A stretch of DNA of 64,000 nt, from NCBI RefSeq assembly GCF_041379945.2, contig NZ_JBFTXJ020000001.1:496001-560000 (forward strand), in the 5' to 3' direction. Both the position numbers and the translations under genes were made by a program. This stretch comes from Aneurinibacillus sp. REN35 (GTDB taxonomy: Bacteria; Bacillota; Bacilli; Aneurinibacillales; Aneurinibacillaceae). Under the pieces are notes generated by a model that worked only from the letters and a program-made list of their open reading frames with translations, was not told the DNA's origin and ran no database searches. The number at the start of each line of letters is the position of its first letter. The stretch's first letter is position 1. Of this stretch, positions 41,390 to 51,355 are shown piece after piece.

Positions 41390-43393
41390 ATGAGCAACAA
41401 TACACTTGAACAACGCGCAATTAATACCATCCGCATTCTTTCAATTGAGGCGATCGAGAAGGCGAATTCGGGACATCCGGGACTTCCGATGGGAGCTGCT
41501 CCGATGGCGTACGCGCTGTGGACAAAATTCATGAACCATAATCCGGCAAATCCAGCTTGGGTGAATCGTGACCGTTTCGTTCTGTCGGCGGGACATGGTT
41601 CGATGCTCTTGTACAGTCTGCTTAACCTGACGGGATATGATGTGTCGCTTGATGATTTACAGAGTTTCCGTCAATGGGGCAGCCGGACACCGGGTCATCC
41701 GGAATACGGACATACACCGGGAGTGGAGGCGACAACAGGGCCGCTTGGTCAAGGCATCGGCATGGCGGTTGGTATGGCGATGGCCGAACGCCACCTGGCA
41801 GCCACATATAATCGCGAGGGCCATGATATTGTTGATCATTATACGTATGCGTTATGCGGGGACGGAGATCTGATGGAGGGTGTGGCAGCAGAAGCCATCT
41901 CTCTTGCCGGTCATCTGCAGCTTGGCCGTCTGATTGTTCTATACGATTCCAATGATATTAGTCTTGATGGTGAACTTGCCCATTCGTTCTCCGAAAATGT
42001 AGGAAAGCGTTTTGAATCATATGGCTGGCACGTGCTGCGTGTGGAAGAAGGCAATGATGTGGAAGCCATCTCGCAGGCCATTGTCGAAGCCCAGAAAGAA
42101 ATAGAACGACCGACTCTTATTGAAGTGCGGACGACCATTGGTTTTGGCAGTCCGAACAAAGGCGGCAAGTCGGCGGCGCACGGTGCTCCGCTCGGCCTTG
42201 ATGAGGTAAAGCTGGTGCGTGAAGCGTACGGTTGGGAACATGAATCATTTGAGTTCCCAGAGGACGTACGTGAGCACTTTATCGAAGTGAAGACAAAGGG
42301 TCAGCAGGCAGAGAAGGCCTGGCAGGAGCGTTTTCATGCCTACAAAAAGGATTATCCAAAGCTTGCTGAACAATTTGAGCAGGCGATGCGCGGTGAGCTG
42401 CCCGCCGAGTGGGAAGCGGCACTTCCATCCTTTACACCTGCTGATGGCAAAATTGCAACGCGCGAGGCATCAGGCAAAGCGATCAATGCCATTGCGAATG
42501 CGGTTCCATTTTTTTTAGGCGGATCTGCCGACCTGGCCTCGTCCAACAAAACAGCCATTAAAGAGGAAAAACACTTTAGGAAGGGGCAGTATGAAGGCCG
42601 CAATATCTGGTTCGGAGTGCGTGAGCATGCGATGGCAGCCGCATTAAACGGCATGGCGCTGCATGGCGGCGTAAAAGTATACGGCGGTACGTTTCTTGTG
42701 TTTGCTGATTATTTACGGCCGTCGCTGCGCTTATCTGCACTGATGGATATACCAGTGATATATGTCTTCACGCATGATAGCATCGCGGTTGGAGAAGATG
42801 GTCCGACGCATGAGCCGATTGAACACATACCGTCTTTGCGCGTCATTCCGAATATGACTGTGCTGCGTCCTGCTGATGCAAACGAAACCGTTGCTGCATA
42901 CAAGCTTGCGGTAAGCCACAGTAAGGGTCCGGTGGCGATGATTCTCTCCCGTCAGGGGCTTCCGGTATTAGAAGGTACGAGGGAGAGAGCGATGGAGGCT
43001 ATTGCACGCGGTGCGTATGTCCTCTCTGATACGGATGGTACGCCCGATGTGATCTTGATTGCGTCCGGCTCTGAGGTAAGTCTTGCGGTGGAGGCGAAGC
43101 AAAAACTAGAAGAAAAAGGGCGTCAGGTTCGCTTGGTTAGCATGCCAAGCATGGAGCTCTTTGAGCAGCAGCCGCAGGCATATAAAGACGAAGTGCTGCC
43201 ACCTAATGTAAAAGCGCGGGTAGCGATCGAGATGGCTTATCCGCTCGGCTGGGAACGCTATGTCGGAGATATGGGCCTCGTGCTTGGCATTAATACGTTC
43301 GGTGCCTCTGCACCGGGTGAGAAGATTATGGAAGAATATGGATTTACCGCAGATAATATCGTTACACTGGCAGAACGTGTAATAAAACAATAG
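41390..43393 (+). CDS. tkt: transketolase
   Basis: The 667-residue thiamine-diphosphate enzyme shows the transketolase signatures. The N-terminus has [22 protein letters not shown]. The ThDP motif is [10 protein letters not shown]. The pyrimidine domain has G-V-R-E-H-A-M and [18 protein letters not shown]-terminal domain follows. It moves two-carbon units in the pentose phosphate pathway. The frame opens at 41234; AAAGGGG is 12 bases before the ATG at 41390, which gives the standard length. Confidence 0.96.
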   Translation: MSNNTLEQRAINTIRILSIEAIEKANSGHPGLPMGAAPMAYALWTKFMNHNPANPAWVNRDRFVLSAGHGSMLLYSLLNLTGYDVSLDDLQSFRQWGSRTPGHPEYGHTPGVEATTGPLGQGIGMAVGMAMAERHLAATYNREGHDIVDHYTYALCGDGDLMEGVAAEAISLAGHLQLGRLIVLYDSNDISLDGELAHSFSENVGKRFESYGWHVLRVEEGNDVEAISQAIVEAQKEIERPTLIEVRTTIGFGSPNKGGKSAAHGAPLGLDEVKLVREAYGWEHESFEFPEDVREHFIEVKTKGQQAEKAWQERFHAYKKDYPKLAEQFEQAMRGELPAEWEAALPSFTPADGKIATREASGKAINAIANAVPFFLGGSADLASSNKTAIKEEKHFRKGQYEGRNIWFGVREHAMAAALNGMALHGGVKVYGGTFLVFADYLRPSLRLSALMDIPVIYVFTHDSIAVGEDGPTHEPIEHIPSLRVIPNMTVLRPADANETVAAYKLAVSHSKGPVAMILSRQGLPVLEGTRERAMEAIARGAYVLSDTDGTPDVILIASGSEVSLAVEAKQKLEEKGRQVRLVSMPSMELFEQQPQAYKDEVLPPNVKARVAIEMAYPLGWERYVGDMGLVLGINTFGASAPGEKIMEEYGFTADNIVTLAERVIKQ

Positions 43394-43403
43394 TCCTGCT
43401 TTT

Positions 43404-43438
43404 GGCACCTTTCTCAATAGTGGGAGGGGTGCCGTTTT
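43404..43438 (+). terminator. intrinsic terminator of tkt
   Basis: GGCACC (43404-43409) pairs with GGTGCC (43428-43433) and GTTTTGT follows. Confidence 0.7.
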
Positions 43439-43558
43439 GTTATATACAAGTGAAGATTACGTAATTTTGCTTTACATTCCGAAACGGGGTGTGATATTTT
43501 AGCGAGGTAAAAGACAAGCCGTGCTGTTTGTGTAATAGTATAAGGGGGAGACGAAACG

Positions 43559-44071
43559 GTGGAACAGCTGCTTACTATTTTCACGATTAACATTGTATAT
43601 GTGTCTTTTTTCACGGTTCGCATGATTATGGTGATGAAAGGCCAGAAGCTGCTCGCTTCATTGCTCAGTACGGTAGAGATTTTTGTATATTTAATGGGCC
43701 TCTCGCTCGTGTTGGATAACCTGGATAATCCGCTGAATCTGGCTTCTTATTGTATCGGCTGGGGAACCGGCGTATATGTAGGCAGCAAAATTGAAGAGAA
43801 GTTGGCGCTTGGTTATGTAACCGTGCAGATCGTGCTTGATTCTGCACAGACAGATATCAGCCGGGTACTGCGCGAGAAAGGGTATGGTGTAACCAGCTGG
43901 GAGGCAAACGGTAAGGACGGACAGCGTGTTGTCATGCATGTGCTGGCTAAGCGGAGAAATGAGAGAAAGCTGTATGATGCCATTAAGGATTTGGCACCTA
44001 AAGCGTTCGTCATCTCCTATGAACCCAAATTTTTTCATGGTGGTTTCTGGACAAAACGCATTACTAAATAA
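43559..44071 (+). CDS. UPF0316/DUF2179 membrane protein (YebE-like)
   Basis: The 170-residue protein has three membrane segments (N-terminal 85 residues). It contains the family stretch V-S-F-F-T-V-R-M-I-M-V-M-K-G and Y-C-I-G-W-G-T-G-V-Y-V-G. A C-terminal DUF2179 domain (about 95-155) of the YitT type follows, with G-V-T-S-W-E-A-N-G-K-D-G-Q-R. Function is unknown; relatives may sense or bind small ligands. The start is GTG, with AGGGGGAG eight bases upstream. It has its own terminator. Confidence 0.85.
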   Translation: MEQLLTIFTINIVYVSFFTVRMIMVMKGQKLLASLLSTVEIFVYLMGLSLVLDNLDNPLNLASYCIGWGTGVYVGSKIEEKLALGYVTVQIVLDSAQTDISRVLREKGYGVTSWEANGKDGQRVVMHVLAKRRNERKLYDAIKDLAPKAFVISYEPKFFHGGFWTKRITK

Positions 44072-44090
44072 ATGTACAATGAGCAGACAC

Positions 44091-44127
44091 AGCCGGGATT
44101 CTCTTTTAATAAGAGACCCGGCTTTTA
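44091..44127 (+). terminator. intrinsic terminator
   Basis: AGCCGGG (44091-44097) pairs with CCCGGCT (44117-44123), with CTCTT/AAGAG inside, followed by TTTTAT. Confidence 0.82.
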
Positions 44128-44226
44128 TCATGATAGGCCGTTGTTCCATGAAGAAATCAAGTATAAAATAGGGAAGAAACGTATTCGTAGGATGATGAAT
44201 TTAACACGATACAAGGAGTCGACAAC

Positions 44227-46437
44227 GTGAAAGTTATTATTGCGGAGAAACCGGATCAGGCGACGAAACTGGCCGCTCCATTTACATCTAAAAAGCATCA
44301 GGGGTATATCGAAGTGCAACCTAACGACATATTTACGGACGGCGCCCTCTTCACATGGGCAGTGGGGCATATTTGTGAGCTTGTAGCGCCAGAAGAATAT
44401 GATCCGGCATGGAAGAGATGGAATCTCGCGGCACTTCCGATGATTCCCGATCAGTTTAAATATAAAGTAATGAAAGCGAAAGCACAGCAATTCCAGATCA
44501 TCAAGAAGCTGCTTGCGCGACCGGACGTCCATGAAATCATTCATGCGGGCGATGCCGGGCGGGAAGGTGAGCTGATTGTTCGGGTGATCGTGCAGCAGAC
44601 CAGAGTAAAGAAGCCGATGAAGCGTCTGTGGATTTCCTCCCTGACAGAGAAAGCAGTACGCCAGGGATTCATGCAGCTGCGCGATGAGGCGGATACCCGC
44701 GATTTATACTATGAAGCGTACAGCCGGGCCTGTGCCGATTGGGTGGTCGGTATGAACGCCTCCCGTGTATATTCGCTGCTGATGAAGGAGAGAGGCATCC
44801 ACGACGTGTTCTCAGCCGGGCGTGTACAGACCCCGACACTCGCGCTGGTGGTAAAGCGAGAACAAGAAATCCGTAATTTTACCTCAGAGCCGTTCTGGGA
44901 GGTATTCGCCCGTTTTGATATAGAAGGCAAAATCTATGATGGACGTTGGGAGAAGGAAGGGGAATCAAGGCTTAGCGACCCGAAGATGGCGGAAGCGATT
45001 GCGGCTTTCTGCAAGGGAAAGCCTGCGGCCGTGAAAGAAGCACAGACAGAGCGAAAAGAGTTTCAACCGCCGTATTTGTTTAATTTGTCCGGCCTGCAGG
45101 CGACCGCCAACAAGGCATATAAATTTCCACCGAAAAAAACGCTCGATGTAGCCCAGCAGCTGTACGTCAAAGGCTACATCTCCTATCCGCGCTCGGATTC
45201 AAGCTTTGTTACCGAAGGAGAGGCACAGACCTTTCCAGAGATTTTGGATAAGCTGAGCCGCAAGCCAGACTATGCGTCTTATTTTCCGCTGCCGGTTGCT
45301 TCCCTGCTGTCGAACAAACGCTATGTCAACGCAAAAAAGGTAACCGATCACTATGCGATCATTCCAACGGAACAAGTACCTGCGTTAGAGAAGCTGGGAG
45401 AAGATGAACGAAAAGTGTATGACTTGATCGTACGCCGTCTTATCGCCGCGCATTATGAATCGGCGATTTTTGATTATACTACCGTGCACACGCTTGTGGA
45501 TGAACGGGCGGACTTCGTCTCCAAAGGCAAGCAGCAGATTCGCGAAGGGTGGCGTGTCGTACTGTTCGGTGAAGGAGCGGAAGAAGAGGATGAGCCTCTT
45601 TTGCCCTCTCTTCTGGAGGGAGAGCGTGGAGTGGTGAAGCGTGCTGCAGTAAAGGAAGGAAAAACGCAGCCGCCGAAGCGCTATACAGAAGGACAGTTGA
45701 TCACACTGATGAAAACTGCCGGCAAGCATCTTGAAGACCAGGAACTGGAGAAGGTGCTCGCAAAGGCGGAGGGACTTGGCACGGAGGCGACACGGGCCGG
45801 CATTATTACCATGCTTAAGGACCGGCGCTACATTGAGGTGAAGAAAAATCAAGTATCCGCTACATCCAAAGGGATGCTCTTAATCGAAGCGATCGGTGAT
45901 AAAATCCTTGCTTCCCCGGAGATGACGGCACGCTGGGAGCAGCGGTTAAGCGAGATCGGACAGGGCAAGGCGTCAGCGGGGGAGTTCATGGAGCAGGCAA
46001 AAAGGCTTGCTGCCAAAATCATTGAAGATGCGGTGGAGCAATCCAAAAGCTGGACATTTGAACATATTGATATTGATGAAGTGAAGGCCAGCGCGGACAG
46101 CCGCAGGGGAAAAAGAAAAGCACCTGCCATCGTCGGTGCCTGCAAGCTGTGCGGAGGTGAAGTGGTGGACAAAGGCACCTTTTACGGCTGTTCTACTTAT
46201 GCGAAAACAAAATGCAGCTTTACTTTCTCGAAAAAAATTCTCGGAAAAACCATTTCACAGGCGAATGCTAAAAAGCTATTGAACAGTGGGACGACCGATA
46301 TAATCAAAGGTTTCAAAAAGGGAGACAAGACGTTTGATGCTCAACTGACATTGGATGAAAAAAGCGGGAAACTCACATTTTCTTTTCCTGCTTCCCCTTT
46401 GTATAATGATAGGAAAATACAAGGTGAATCTAAATGA
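44227..46437 (+). CDS. topB: DNA topoisomerase III
   Basis: The 736-residue type IA topoisomerase has the Toprim start K-V-I-I-A-E-K-P-D-Q-A and acidic triad region H-A-G-D-A-G-R-E-G-E-L. The catalytic tyrosine lies in G-Y-I-S-Y-P-R-S-D-S. The C-terminus has one zinc-ribbon-like Cys pair (C-K-L-C-G) and a second Cys pair spaced as in TopB. It decatenates and relaxes negatively supercoiled DNA through a covalent 5'-phosphotyrosine. GTG start with AAGGAG upstream. It is followed 16 bases later by a flavoprotein gene, probably co-transcribed. Confidence 0.94.
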   Translation: MKVIIAEKPDQATKLAAPFTSKKHQGYIEVQPNDIFTDGALFTWAVGHICELVAPEEYDPAWKRWNLAALPMIPDQFKYKVMKAKAQQFQIIKKLLARPDVHEIIHAGDAGREGELIVRVIVQQTRVKKPMKRLWISSLTEKAVRQGFMQLRDEADTRDLYYEAYSRACADWVVGMNASRVYSLLMKERGIHDVFSAGRVQTPTLALVVKREQEIRNFTSEPFWEVFARFDIEGKIYDGRWEKEGESRLSDPKMAEAIAAFCKGKPAAVKEAQTERKEFQPPYLFNLSGLQATANKAYKFPPKKTLDVAQQLYVKGYISYPRSDSSFVTEGEAQTFPEILDKLSRKPDYASYFPLPVASLLSNKRYVNAKKVTDHYAIIPTEQVPALEKLGEDERKVYDLIVRRLIAAHYESAIFDYTTVHTLVDERADFVSKGKQQIREGWRVVLFGEGAEEEDEPLLPSLLEGERGVVKRAAVKEGKTQPPKRYTEGQLITLMKTAGKHLEDQELEKVLAKAEGLGTEATRAGIITMLKDRRYIEVKKNQVSATSKGMLLIEAIGDKILASPEMTARWEQRLSEIGQGKASAGEFMEQAKRLAAKIIEDAVEQSKSWTFEHIDIDEVKASADSRRGKRKAPAIVGACKLCGGEVVDKGTFYGCSTYAKTKCSFTFSKKILGKTISQANAKKLLNSGTTDIIKGFKKGDKTFDAQLTLDEKSGKLTFSFPASPLYNDRKIQGESK

Positions 46438-46453
46438 GAAGAGAGGGATGAGT

Positions 46454-47512
46454 ATGCCAGGAGCGCCGAAGCAGCCAATCGTAATCATAGGCGGTGGAAT
46501 GAGTGGGATGATGGCGGCCCGCACGTTGATGGAAGCCGGAGAGGATCAGGTTATTGTGTTGGACAAAGGGCGCAGCGGGGGCGGCCGATTGGCAACCCGA
46601 CAGATTGCGGATGCAACATTTGATCATGGCGCTCAGTACTTTACGGTGCGAACGCAGGAGTTCGCAGAGCACGTTGCCGCATGGAAAGCAGAAGGGTGGG
46701 TGAGTGAGTGGTTCGGCTCTCCCCATGTACGCTATCGGGCGGAAGGCGGCATGAATCGTCTGATGCGACACCTTGCAGAGCCGCTTGATATTTGTGTGCG
46801 CGTACGGGTAACAAGCATTGAGCCGGAGGCCGGTGGGTGGCTGCTGCATTGGGTGTCAGAAGAGAATGAATACGTACCGCAGACATATGACGAAGTGCTT
46901 CCAGAGGAAGTATATGATCCGGGTAATAAAGCAAACATCCGCGCCCGCGCTATTATCGTGACGGCCCCGCCGCCTCAGGCACTGTACTTGTTAAAGCAGG
47001 GCGGATGCCAGGTAGGAGAAGAGGTGGCCCAACAGCTCGCGCAGGTACGCTATCTTCCATGTCTAGCCGCTCTGCTTACACTTGACGGTCCATCTGCGAT
47101 AAAGGCACCGGGGTATGCGCGAGCCAACGATCCAAGCGATGCCATTCAGTTGGTAGTGGACAACTATCAGAAAGGCGTCTCTTGTGAACCGGCCCTTACT
47201 GTATATGCATGCGGTCGGTGGTCACGTACTCATTTTGATGAGCCTGATGAGAAGATTCTGGCGCAATTGATTCAAGAAGCACAAATGTTTCGTGGGTCAT
47301 CTCAAATTATCGGCGCCCAGTTAAAACGGTGGCGCTTCTCGCTGGCGGAAACAACCTATCCGGGACGATTTGCGGATCTAGGCCTTCCATCCCCGGCTAT
47401 CATAGCGGGAGATTCGTTCATTGATCCGCAGGATGCGGGACAGCATGCTCGGATAGAAAGCGCTGCACTATCGGGTATTGCCGCTGCAAAGAGGTTGTTG
47501 GAAGCGCTGTAA
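46454..47512 (+). CDS. FAD-dependent amine-oxidase/renalase-like oxidoreductase
   Basis: The 352-residue protein begins with the Rossmann motif I-V-I-I-G-G-G-M-S-G-M-M-A-A (about 8-21). The flavin-contact segment G-G-R-L-A-T-R and F-D-H-G-A-Q-Y-F-T follow, the hallmark of the renalase/NAD(P)-FAD amine oxidase branch. The C-terminal GDSFIDPQDAGQHARIESAALSG fits FAD binding. Substrate unknown. The frame starts within topB; GAGAGGG suits the ATG at 46454, though an ATG at 46448 is also in frame. Confidence 0.8.
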   Translation: MPGAPKQPIVIIGGGMSGMMAARTLMEAGEDQVIVLDKGRSGGGRLATRQIADATFDHGAQYFTVRTQEFAEHVAAWKAEGWVSEWFGSPHVRYRAEGGMNRLMRHLAEPLDICVRVRVTSIEPEAGGWLLHWVSEENEYVPQTYDEVLPEEVYDPGNKANIRARAIIVTAPPPQALYLLKQGGCQVGEEVAQQLAQVRYLPCLAALLTLDGPSAIKAPGYARANDPSDAIQLVVDNYQKGVSCEPALTVYACGRWSRTHFDEPDEKILAQLIQEAQMFRGSSQIIGAQLKRWRFSLAETTYPGRFADLGLPSPAIIAGDSFIDPQDAGQHARIESAALSGIAAAKRLLEAL

Positions 47513-47649
47513 GTATACTAAGTTTTCCTTAGACTGCATACCTACTAATATAGACATTTTTTGCAAATTTTAATAAAATAATGTGTGACTATAGAACTAA
47601 TGGTAGTTAATGAGATTTGCAAATAGAAATATAGAGGTGGGGGAAGCCC

Positions 47650-49341
47650 ATGCAGAACAAAATGACAGCTTCGCCACAATACACAGAGCAGGACTATAGA
47701 AATCTATTAGAGATTCTGCATAACGTAGTGTATAAAGTGCGTCGTGAACCAGACACGGAAGCAAGATTTGTTTACACGATGTTTGGCGGCAAGGTAGCAA
47801 AAGTGCAAGGGCTGACAACCGAAGTAGTATGGGGGCGCACACCGCAGGAGTTATTTACACCGCAGATGGCGTCTTATTTGCAGCAGCAGTATGAGAAGGC
47901 TTGGGCGGATCAGAGTGTGATCCATGAATGGTCCTGCGGAGACGAGATGCATTATGTTACGCTGATGCAGACGAAGGATGAAGCGGGCGAGAAAGAGCTG
48001 ATTGGCTGCTCATTCGATCTTGGATTATGCCGTCAGGCGCAGCGGATGGTCGAGCATATGAAGAAGTATGATACGCTAACCGGACTGCCGAATCAGCTTG
48101 CATTTGATGAATATTTTACCCAGGCGGTCCGGGATGGAGAGAAAAGCGGGCAGACATTTACGTTGATGATCTTTGATATTGATAAATTCAAGATGCTGAA
48201 TGCTGCCATTGGACGTACGACAAGTGATGAAGTGCTTGCCCATGTAGCGGAGAAGCTGTCGCGAATTTTTGATGAGCGGGCCACGCTTGCGCGGATGAGC
48301 AAGGATAACTTTGCTGTGCTGTGGAGAAATACCACCCGCGAGGAAGCGCGAGTAAAGGCGAATGAAATTATCGCATTGCTTACGACACCGATCCAAACGT
48401 GCACGACAGATATCCATGTAACGGCAAGTATTGGACTTAGCTTCTATCCAGAGGATGGCAATGACCCCGAAGAGCTTCTAAAGAAGGCGGAGATGGCGAT
48501 GTATCGTGCCAAAGAGGTTGGCGGCAACTGCCATTGCTTCTATTCAGAGGATCTTCTGCGCATCGGAGAGCAATGGGTGCTGCGCAGTGAGCTGCGTAAT
48601 GCGGTACAGCGCGATGAACTGTTTTTGCATTATCAGCCGCGTTATGCGGCCTGCGGTACGAAGCTGGTTGGTATGGAAGCGCTTGTTCGCTGGCTTCATC
48701 CTGATAAGGGAGTGTTGTTTCCGGGAACATTTATTGATGCTGCGGAGAAGACGGGGCTTATTCTCGACGTCGATCGCTGGGTATTGGAGAAGGCATGCAC
48801 ACAGATGAAACAGTGGAAGGAAACGGGGCAGGTGGAAGCTTCCGTTTCGGTGAATCTCTCTTGCCTGCATTTTAAGGAACCGGGTTGCGTTGAGATGATT
48901 ATGGATATATTGCGCAAGACGGGGCTTGAGCCGGAGTGCCTTGAGGTAGAGTTGACCGAGAGTATTTTTGTTGAGGATGCAGACATTGTGCTTGAGGTGA
49001 TGTGGCAGTTGAAGAGCTTAGGCGTTCGCATTGCCATTGATGATTTTGGCACAGGCTACTCCGCTCTGCATTATCTTAATAAATTCCCATTCGATACGTT
49101 AAAGATTGATCGCTCTTTCCTTGAGAATGTGACGGTATCTGAAGTCGATGAGATCATTCTTCTCACAGTTATCGAGATGGCGCAGAAGCTTCAGTTGAAG
49201 GTTGTGGCTGAAGGTGTAGAGACCGAAGAGCAGCTTCGGTACTTGTGCGCTCATGCCTGCGATGAAGTGCAGGGGTATTTGTTGAGTCGTCCCATTCCAG
49301 AAGATGCAATGGAAAAACTATTGTTTTCCGCATACAATTGA
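47650..49341 (+). CDS. PAS-GGDEF-EAL protein, probable c-di-GMP phosphodiesterase
   Basis: The 563-residue protein has a PAS-like sensor (about 15-120), a GGDEF domain (about 135-300) and an EAL domain (about 315-560). The GGDEF signature is replaced by S-K-D-N-F, so cyclase activity is unlikely. The EAL side is intact: E-A-L-V-R-W, E-L-T-E-S, D-D-F-G-T-G-Y-S, K-I-D, V-A-E-G-V-E-T and Q-G-Y. It should hydrolyse c-di-GMP, with the degenerate GGDEF perhaps binding GTP as a regulator. No membrane segment is seen, so it acts in the cytosol. Standalone gene. Confidence 0.87.
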   Translation: MQNKMTASPQYTEQDYRNLLEILHNVVYKVRREPDTEARFVYTMFGGKVAKVQGLTTEVVWGRTPQELFTPQMASYLQQQYEKAWADQSVIHEWSCGDEMHYVTLMQTKDEAGEKELIGCSFDLGLCRQAQRMVEHMKKYDTLTGLPNQLAFDEYFTQAVRDGEKSGQTFTLMIFDIDKFKMLNAAIGRTTSDEVLAHVAEKLSRIFDERATLARMSKDNFAVLWRNTTREEARVKANEIIALLTTPIQTCTTDIHVTASIGLSFYPEDGNDPEELLKKAEMAMYRAKEVGGNCHCFYSEDLLRIGEQWVLRSELRNAVQRDELFLHYQPRYAACGTKLVGMEALVRWLHPDKGVLFPGTFIDAAEKTGLILDVDRWVLEKACTQMKQWKETGQVEASVSVNLSCLHFKEPGCVEMIMDILRKTGLEPECLEVELTESIFVEDADIVLEVMWQLKSLGVRIAIDDFGTGYSALHYLNKFPFDTLKIDRSFLENVTVSEVDEIILLTVIEMAQKLQLKVVAEGVETEEQLRYLCAHACDEVQGYLLSRPIPEDAMEKLLFSAYN

Positions 49342-49430
49342 TTCATTTCTTCCCTCTAATCAGGTATGATGAAGAAGATACGCCTCTTTCGTATTAACTT
49401 CGATCTTGAGTAGGGGGATTTGTTTTTTTT

Positions 49431-50987
49431 ATGAGTCTGTTAACTGTGGAAGGGTTAAGCCATACATTTGGCGACCGTACGTTATTTAAAGATGTATCGT
49501 TCCGCCTGCTGCCGGGTGAACATGTCGGTTTGGTCGGCGCAAATGGCGTAGGTAAATCAACGTTAATGAATTTGTTAACTGGACAGCTTGTACGTGATAC
49601 CGGCAAGGTGGAGTGGACGCCGCGCGTTCGTTACGGCTATCTTGATCAGCATACTGTGCTAACGCCGGGCAAAACAATTCGTGACGTGCTAAAAGACGCA
49701 TTCCTGCCGCTTTTTGAGCTGGAAAAAGAATTGATGACCATCTCTGAAAAAATGGCGGAGGCCACGCCGGAGGAGCTTGAGAAGCTGCTCGAAGAGATGG
49801 GAGATATCCAGGAACAGCTTGATGCGAGCGGCTTTTATTTGATTGATGTGAAAGTAGAAGAAATGGCCAATGGCTTAGGTCTCAGTGCAATCGGTCTGGA
49901 TCGTGACGTGGCATCTCTCTCCGGCGGCCAGCGGACGAAGGTGCTGCTTGCTAAGCTGCTGCTGGAGAAGCCGACCGTTCTGCTGCTCGATGAGCCGACA
50001 AACTATCTAGACGTGGAGCATATCAATTGGCTGAAGACGTATCTGAAAGAGTATCCGTTCGCCTTCATTCTGATCTCTCATGATACGGAATTCATGAATG
50101 ATGTGGTACGTGTTATCTACCATCTTGAATTCTCAAAGCTGACCCGCTACAGCGCTACGTATGAGAAGTTTCTAGAGATGGCGGATATGAATAAGAAGCA
50201 GCATATCAGCGCGTACGAACGCCAGCAGGAGCACATTAAGAAGACGGAAGATTTTATTCAGCGCAACAAAGCGCGCTACTCGACCAGCGGCCGGGCCAAA
50301 AGCCGACAAAAGCAACTGGATCGGATGGATCGCATCGACCGTCCGGAAAATGCGCCGAAGCCGACCTTCATCTTCAAGGAATCGCGGGCAAGCGGCAAGA
50401 CGGTATTTGAGGCCAACGATCTGGTGATCGGCTACGACCGTCCGCTGCTGCCGCAGATGAACGTTACGGTGGAGCGCGGGGAGAAAATCGCGATCGTGGG
50501 CTGCAACGGCGTAGGTAAATCTACACTGCTCAAGACGATCCTTGGCAAAGTAAAGCCGTATGCGGGATCTGTGTATCAGGGCGACTTTTTATACCCGTCC
50601 TATTTTGAACAGGAAGTAAAGGCGGGGGGCGTTACGGCGCTTGATGACGTATGGAACGAGTTTCCAAGCATGAACCAGCATGATGTACGGGGCGCGTTGG
50701 CACGCTGTGGGCTGAAGAATGAGCACATTAACCGCCCGCTCAATATGCTGAGCGGAGGAGAGCAAGCGAAGGTGCGCCTGTGCAAGCTGTTGATGAATGA
50801 GAGCAATTGGCTTTTGTTTGATGAGCCGACCAATCACTTGGATGTTGTGGCAAAAGACGAGCTGAAGCGGGCGCTCAAAGAGTATAAAGGCACGATTCTT
50901 CTCGTCTGTCATGAACCGGAATTCTATGAGGATTGGGTAACTCGTGTATGGGATGTCGAGGAGTGGGCGACAAAAGTAAACGCATAA
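49431..50987 (+). CDS. ABC-F family ATPase (YkpA/YbiT-like)
   Basis: The 518-residue protein has two ATPase domains and no membrane segments. Walker A motifs are G-A-N-G-V-G-K-S-T (about 37) and G-C-N-G-V-G-K-S-T (about 360). ABC signatures are L-S-G-G-Q and L-S-G-G-E. Walker B motifs are LLLDEPTNYLD and LLFDEPTNHLD. The linker (about 230-310), rich in Lys/Arg/Gln, is the P-site tRNA interaction motif. This subgroup acts on ribosomes in translation rather than in transport. Despite the vgb-like gene elsewhere, nothing points to antibiotic-resistance ABC-F identity, since the linker length is typical of housekeeping YkpA. Confidence 0.88.
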   Translation: MSLLTVEGLSHTFGDRTLFKDVSFRLLPGEHVGLVGANGVGKSTLMNLLTGQLVRDTGKVEWTPRVRYGYLDQHTVLTPGKTIRDVLKDAFLPLFELEKELMTISEKMAEATPEELEKLLEEMGDIQEQLDASGFYLIDVKVEEMANGLGLSAIGLDRDVASLSGGQRTKVLLAKLLLEKPTVLLLDEPTNYLDVEHINWLKTYLKEYPFAFILISHDTEFMNDVVRVIYHLEFSKLTRYSATYEKFLEMADMNKKQHISAYERQQEHIKKTEDFIQRNKARYSTSGRAKSRQKQLDRMDRIDRPENAPKPTFIFKESRASGKTVFEANDLVIGYDRPLLPQMNVTVERGEKIAIVGCNGVGKSTLLKTILGKVKPYAGSVYQGDFLYPSYFEQEVKAGGVTALDDVWNEFPSMNQHDVRGALARCGLKNEHINRPLNMLSGGEQAKVRLCKLLMNESNWLLFDEPTNHLDVVAKDELKRALKEYKGTILLVCHEPEFYEDWVTRVWDVEEWATKVNA

Positions 50988-51106
50988 TGACGATGACGGT
51001 TGTCTTTAAGGGAGGGGCGGTCCATAGGGCTTGTCTCTCTCTTCTTGCATTGTAGGAGGAAAAAGGGGAAAATGAAGGAAATTACTGCGGGCAGGGAGTG
51101 GCGGAA

Positions 51107-51328
51107 TTGAAAGAACAGCAAGAACGATGTGTGGCCTGTGGTATGCTGGTTACAGAATGTGTCTATGCCGTCTATGCCGGCAAGTCAACCGGGAAAAAAG
51201 GCGAAGATGAAGATGTGGCTGGATTCCTGTGTGAGCCATGCGGCCGCAAGCATAAAATGAAACCAATACGACCTAAAAATCCGTTCGCCAAGCTTGCAGG
51301 CCTTACATTGGAAGAGAAGGCGGATTGA
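51107..51328 (+). CDS. small protein with two Cys pairs, 73 residues
   Basis: The product has C-V-A-C-G (about 8-12) and C-E-P-C-G (about 45-49), a spacing suited to one zinc ribbon, then a basic tail. The frame opens with GTG at 51098, but AGGGAG lies eight bases before the TTG at 51107. I recognise no family. It is followed 27 bases later by the DUF2157 gene and may share its transcript. Confidence 0.6.
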   Translation: MKEQQERCVACGMLVTECVYAVYAGKSTGKKGEDEDVAGFLCEPCGRKHKMKPIRPKNPFAKLAGLTLEEKAD

Positions 51329-51355
51329 ACAAAGACGTAGAAAAGGGGTGAGTGG

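Noticed and set aside
49431-50987. The ABC-F protein as an antibiotic-resistance (ARE) factor linked to vgb
   Set aside because: It is 23 kb away, shows the standard YkpA/YbiT layout and lacks a regulatory leader like those of resistance ABC-F genes.
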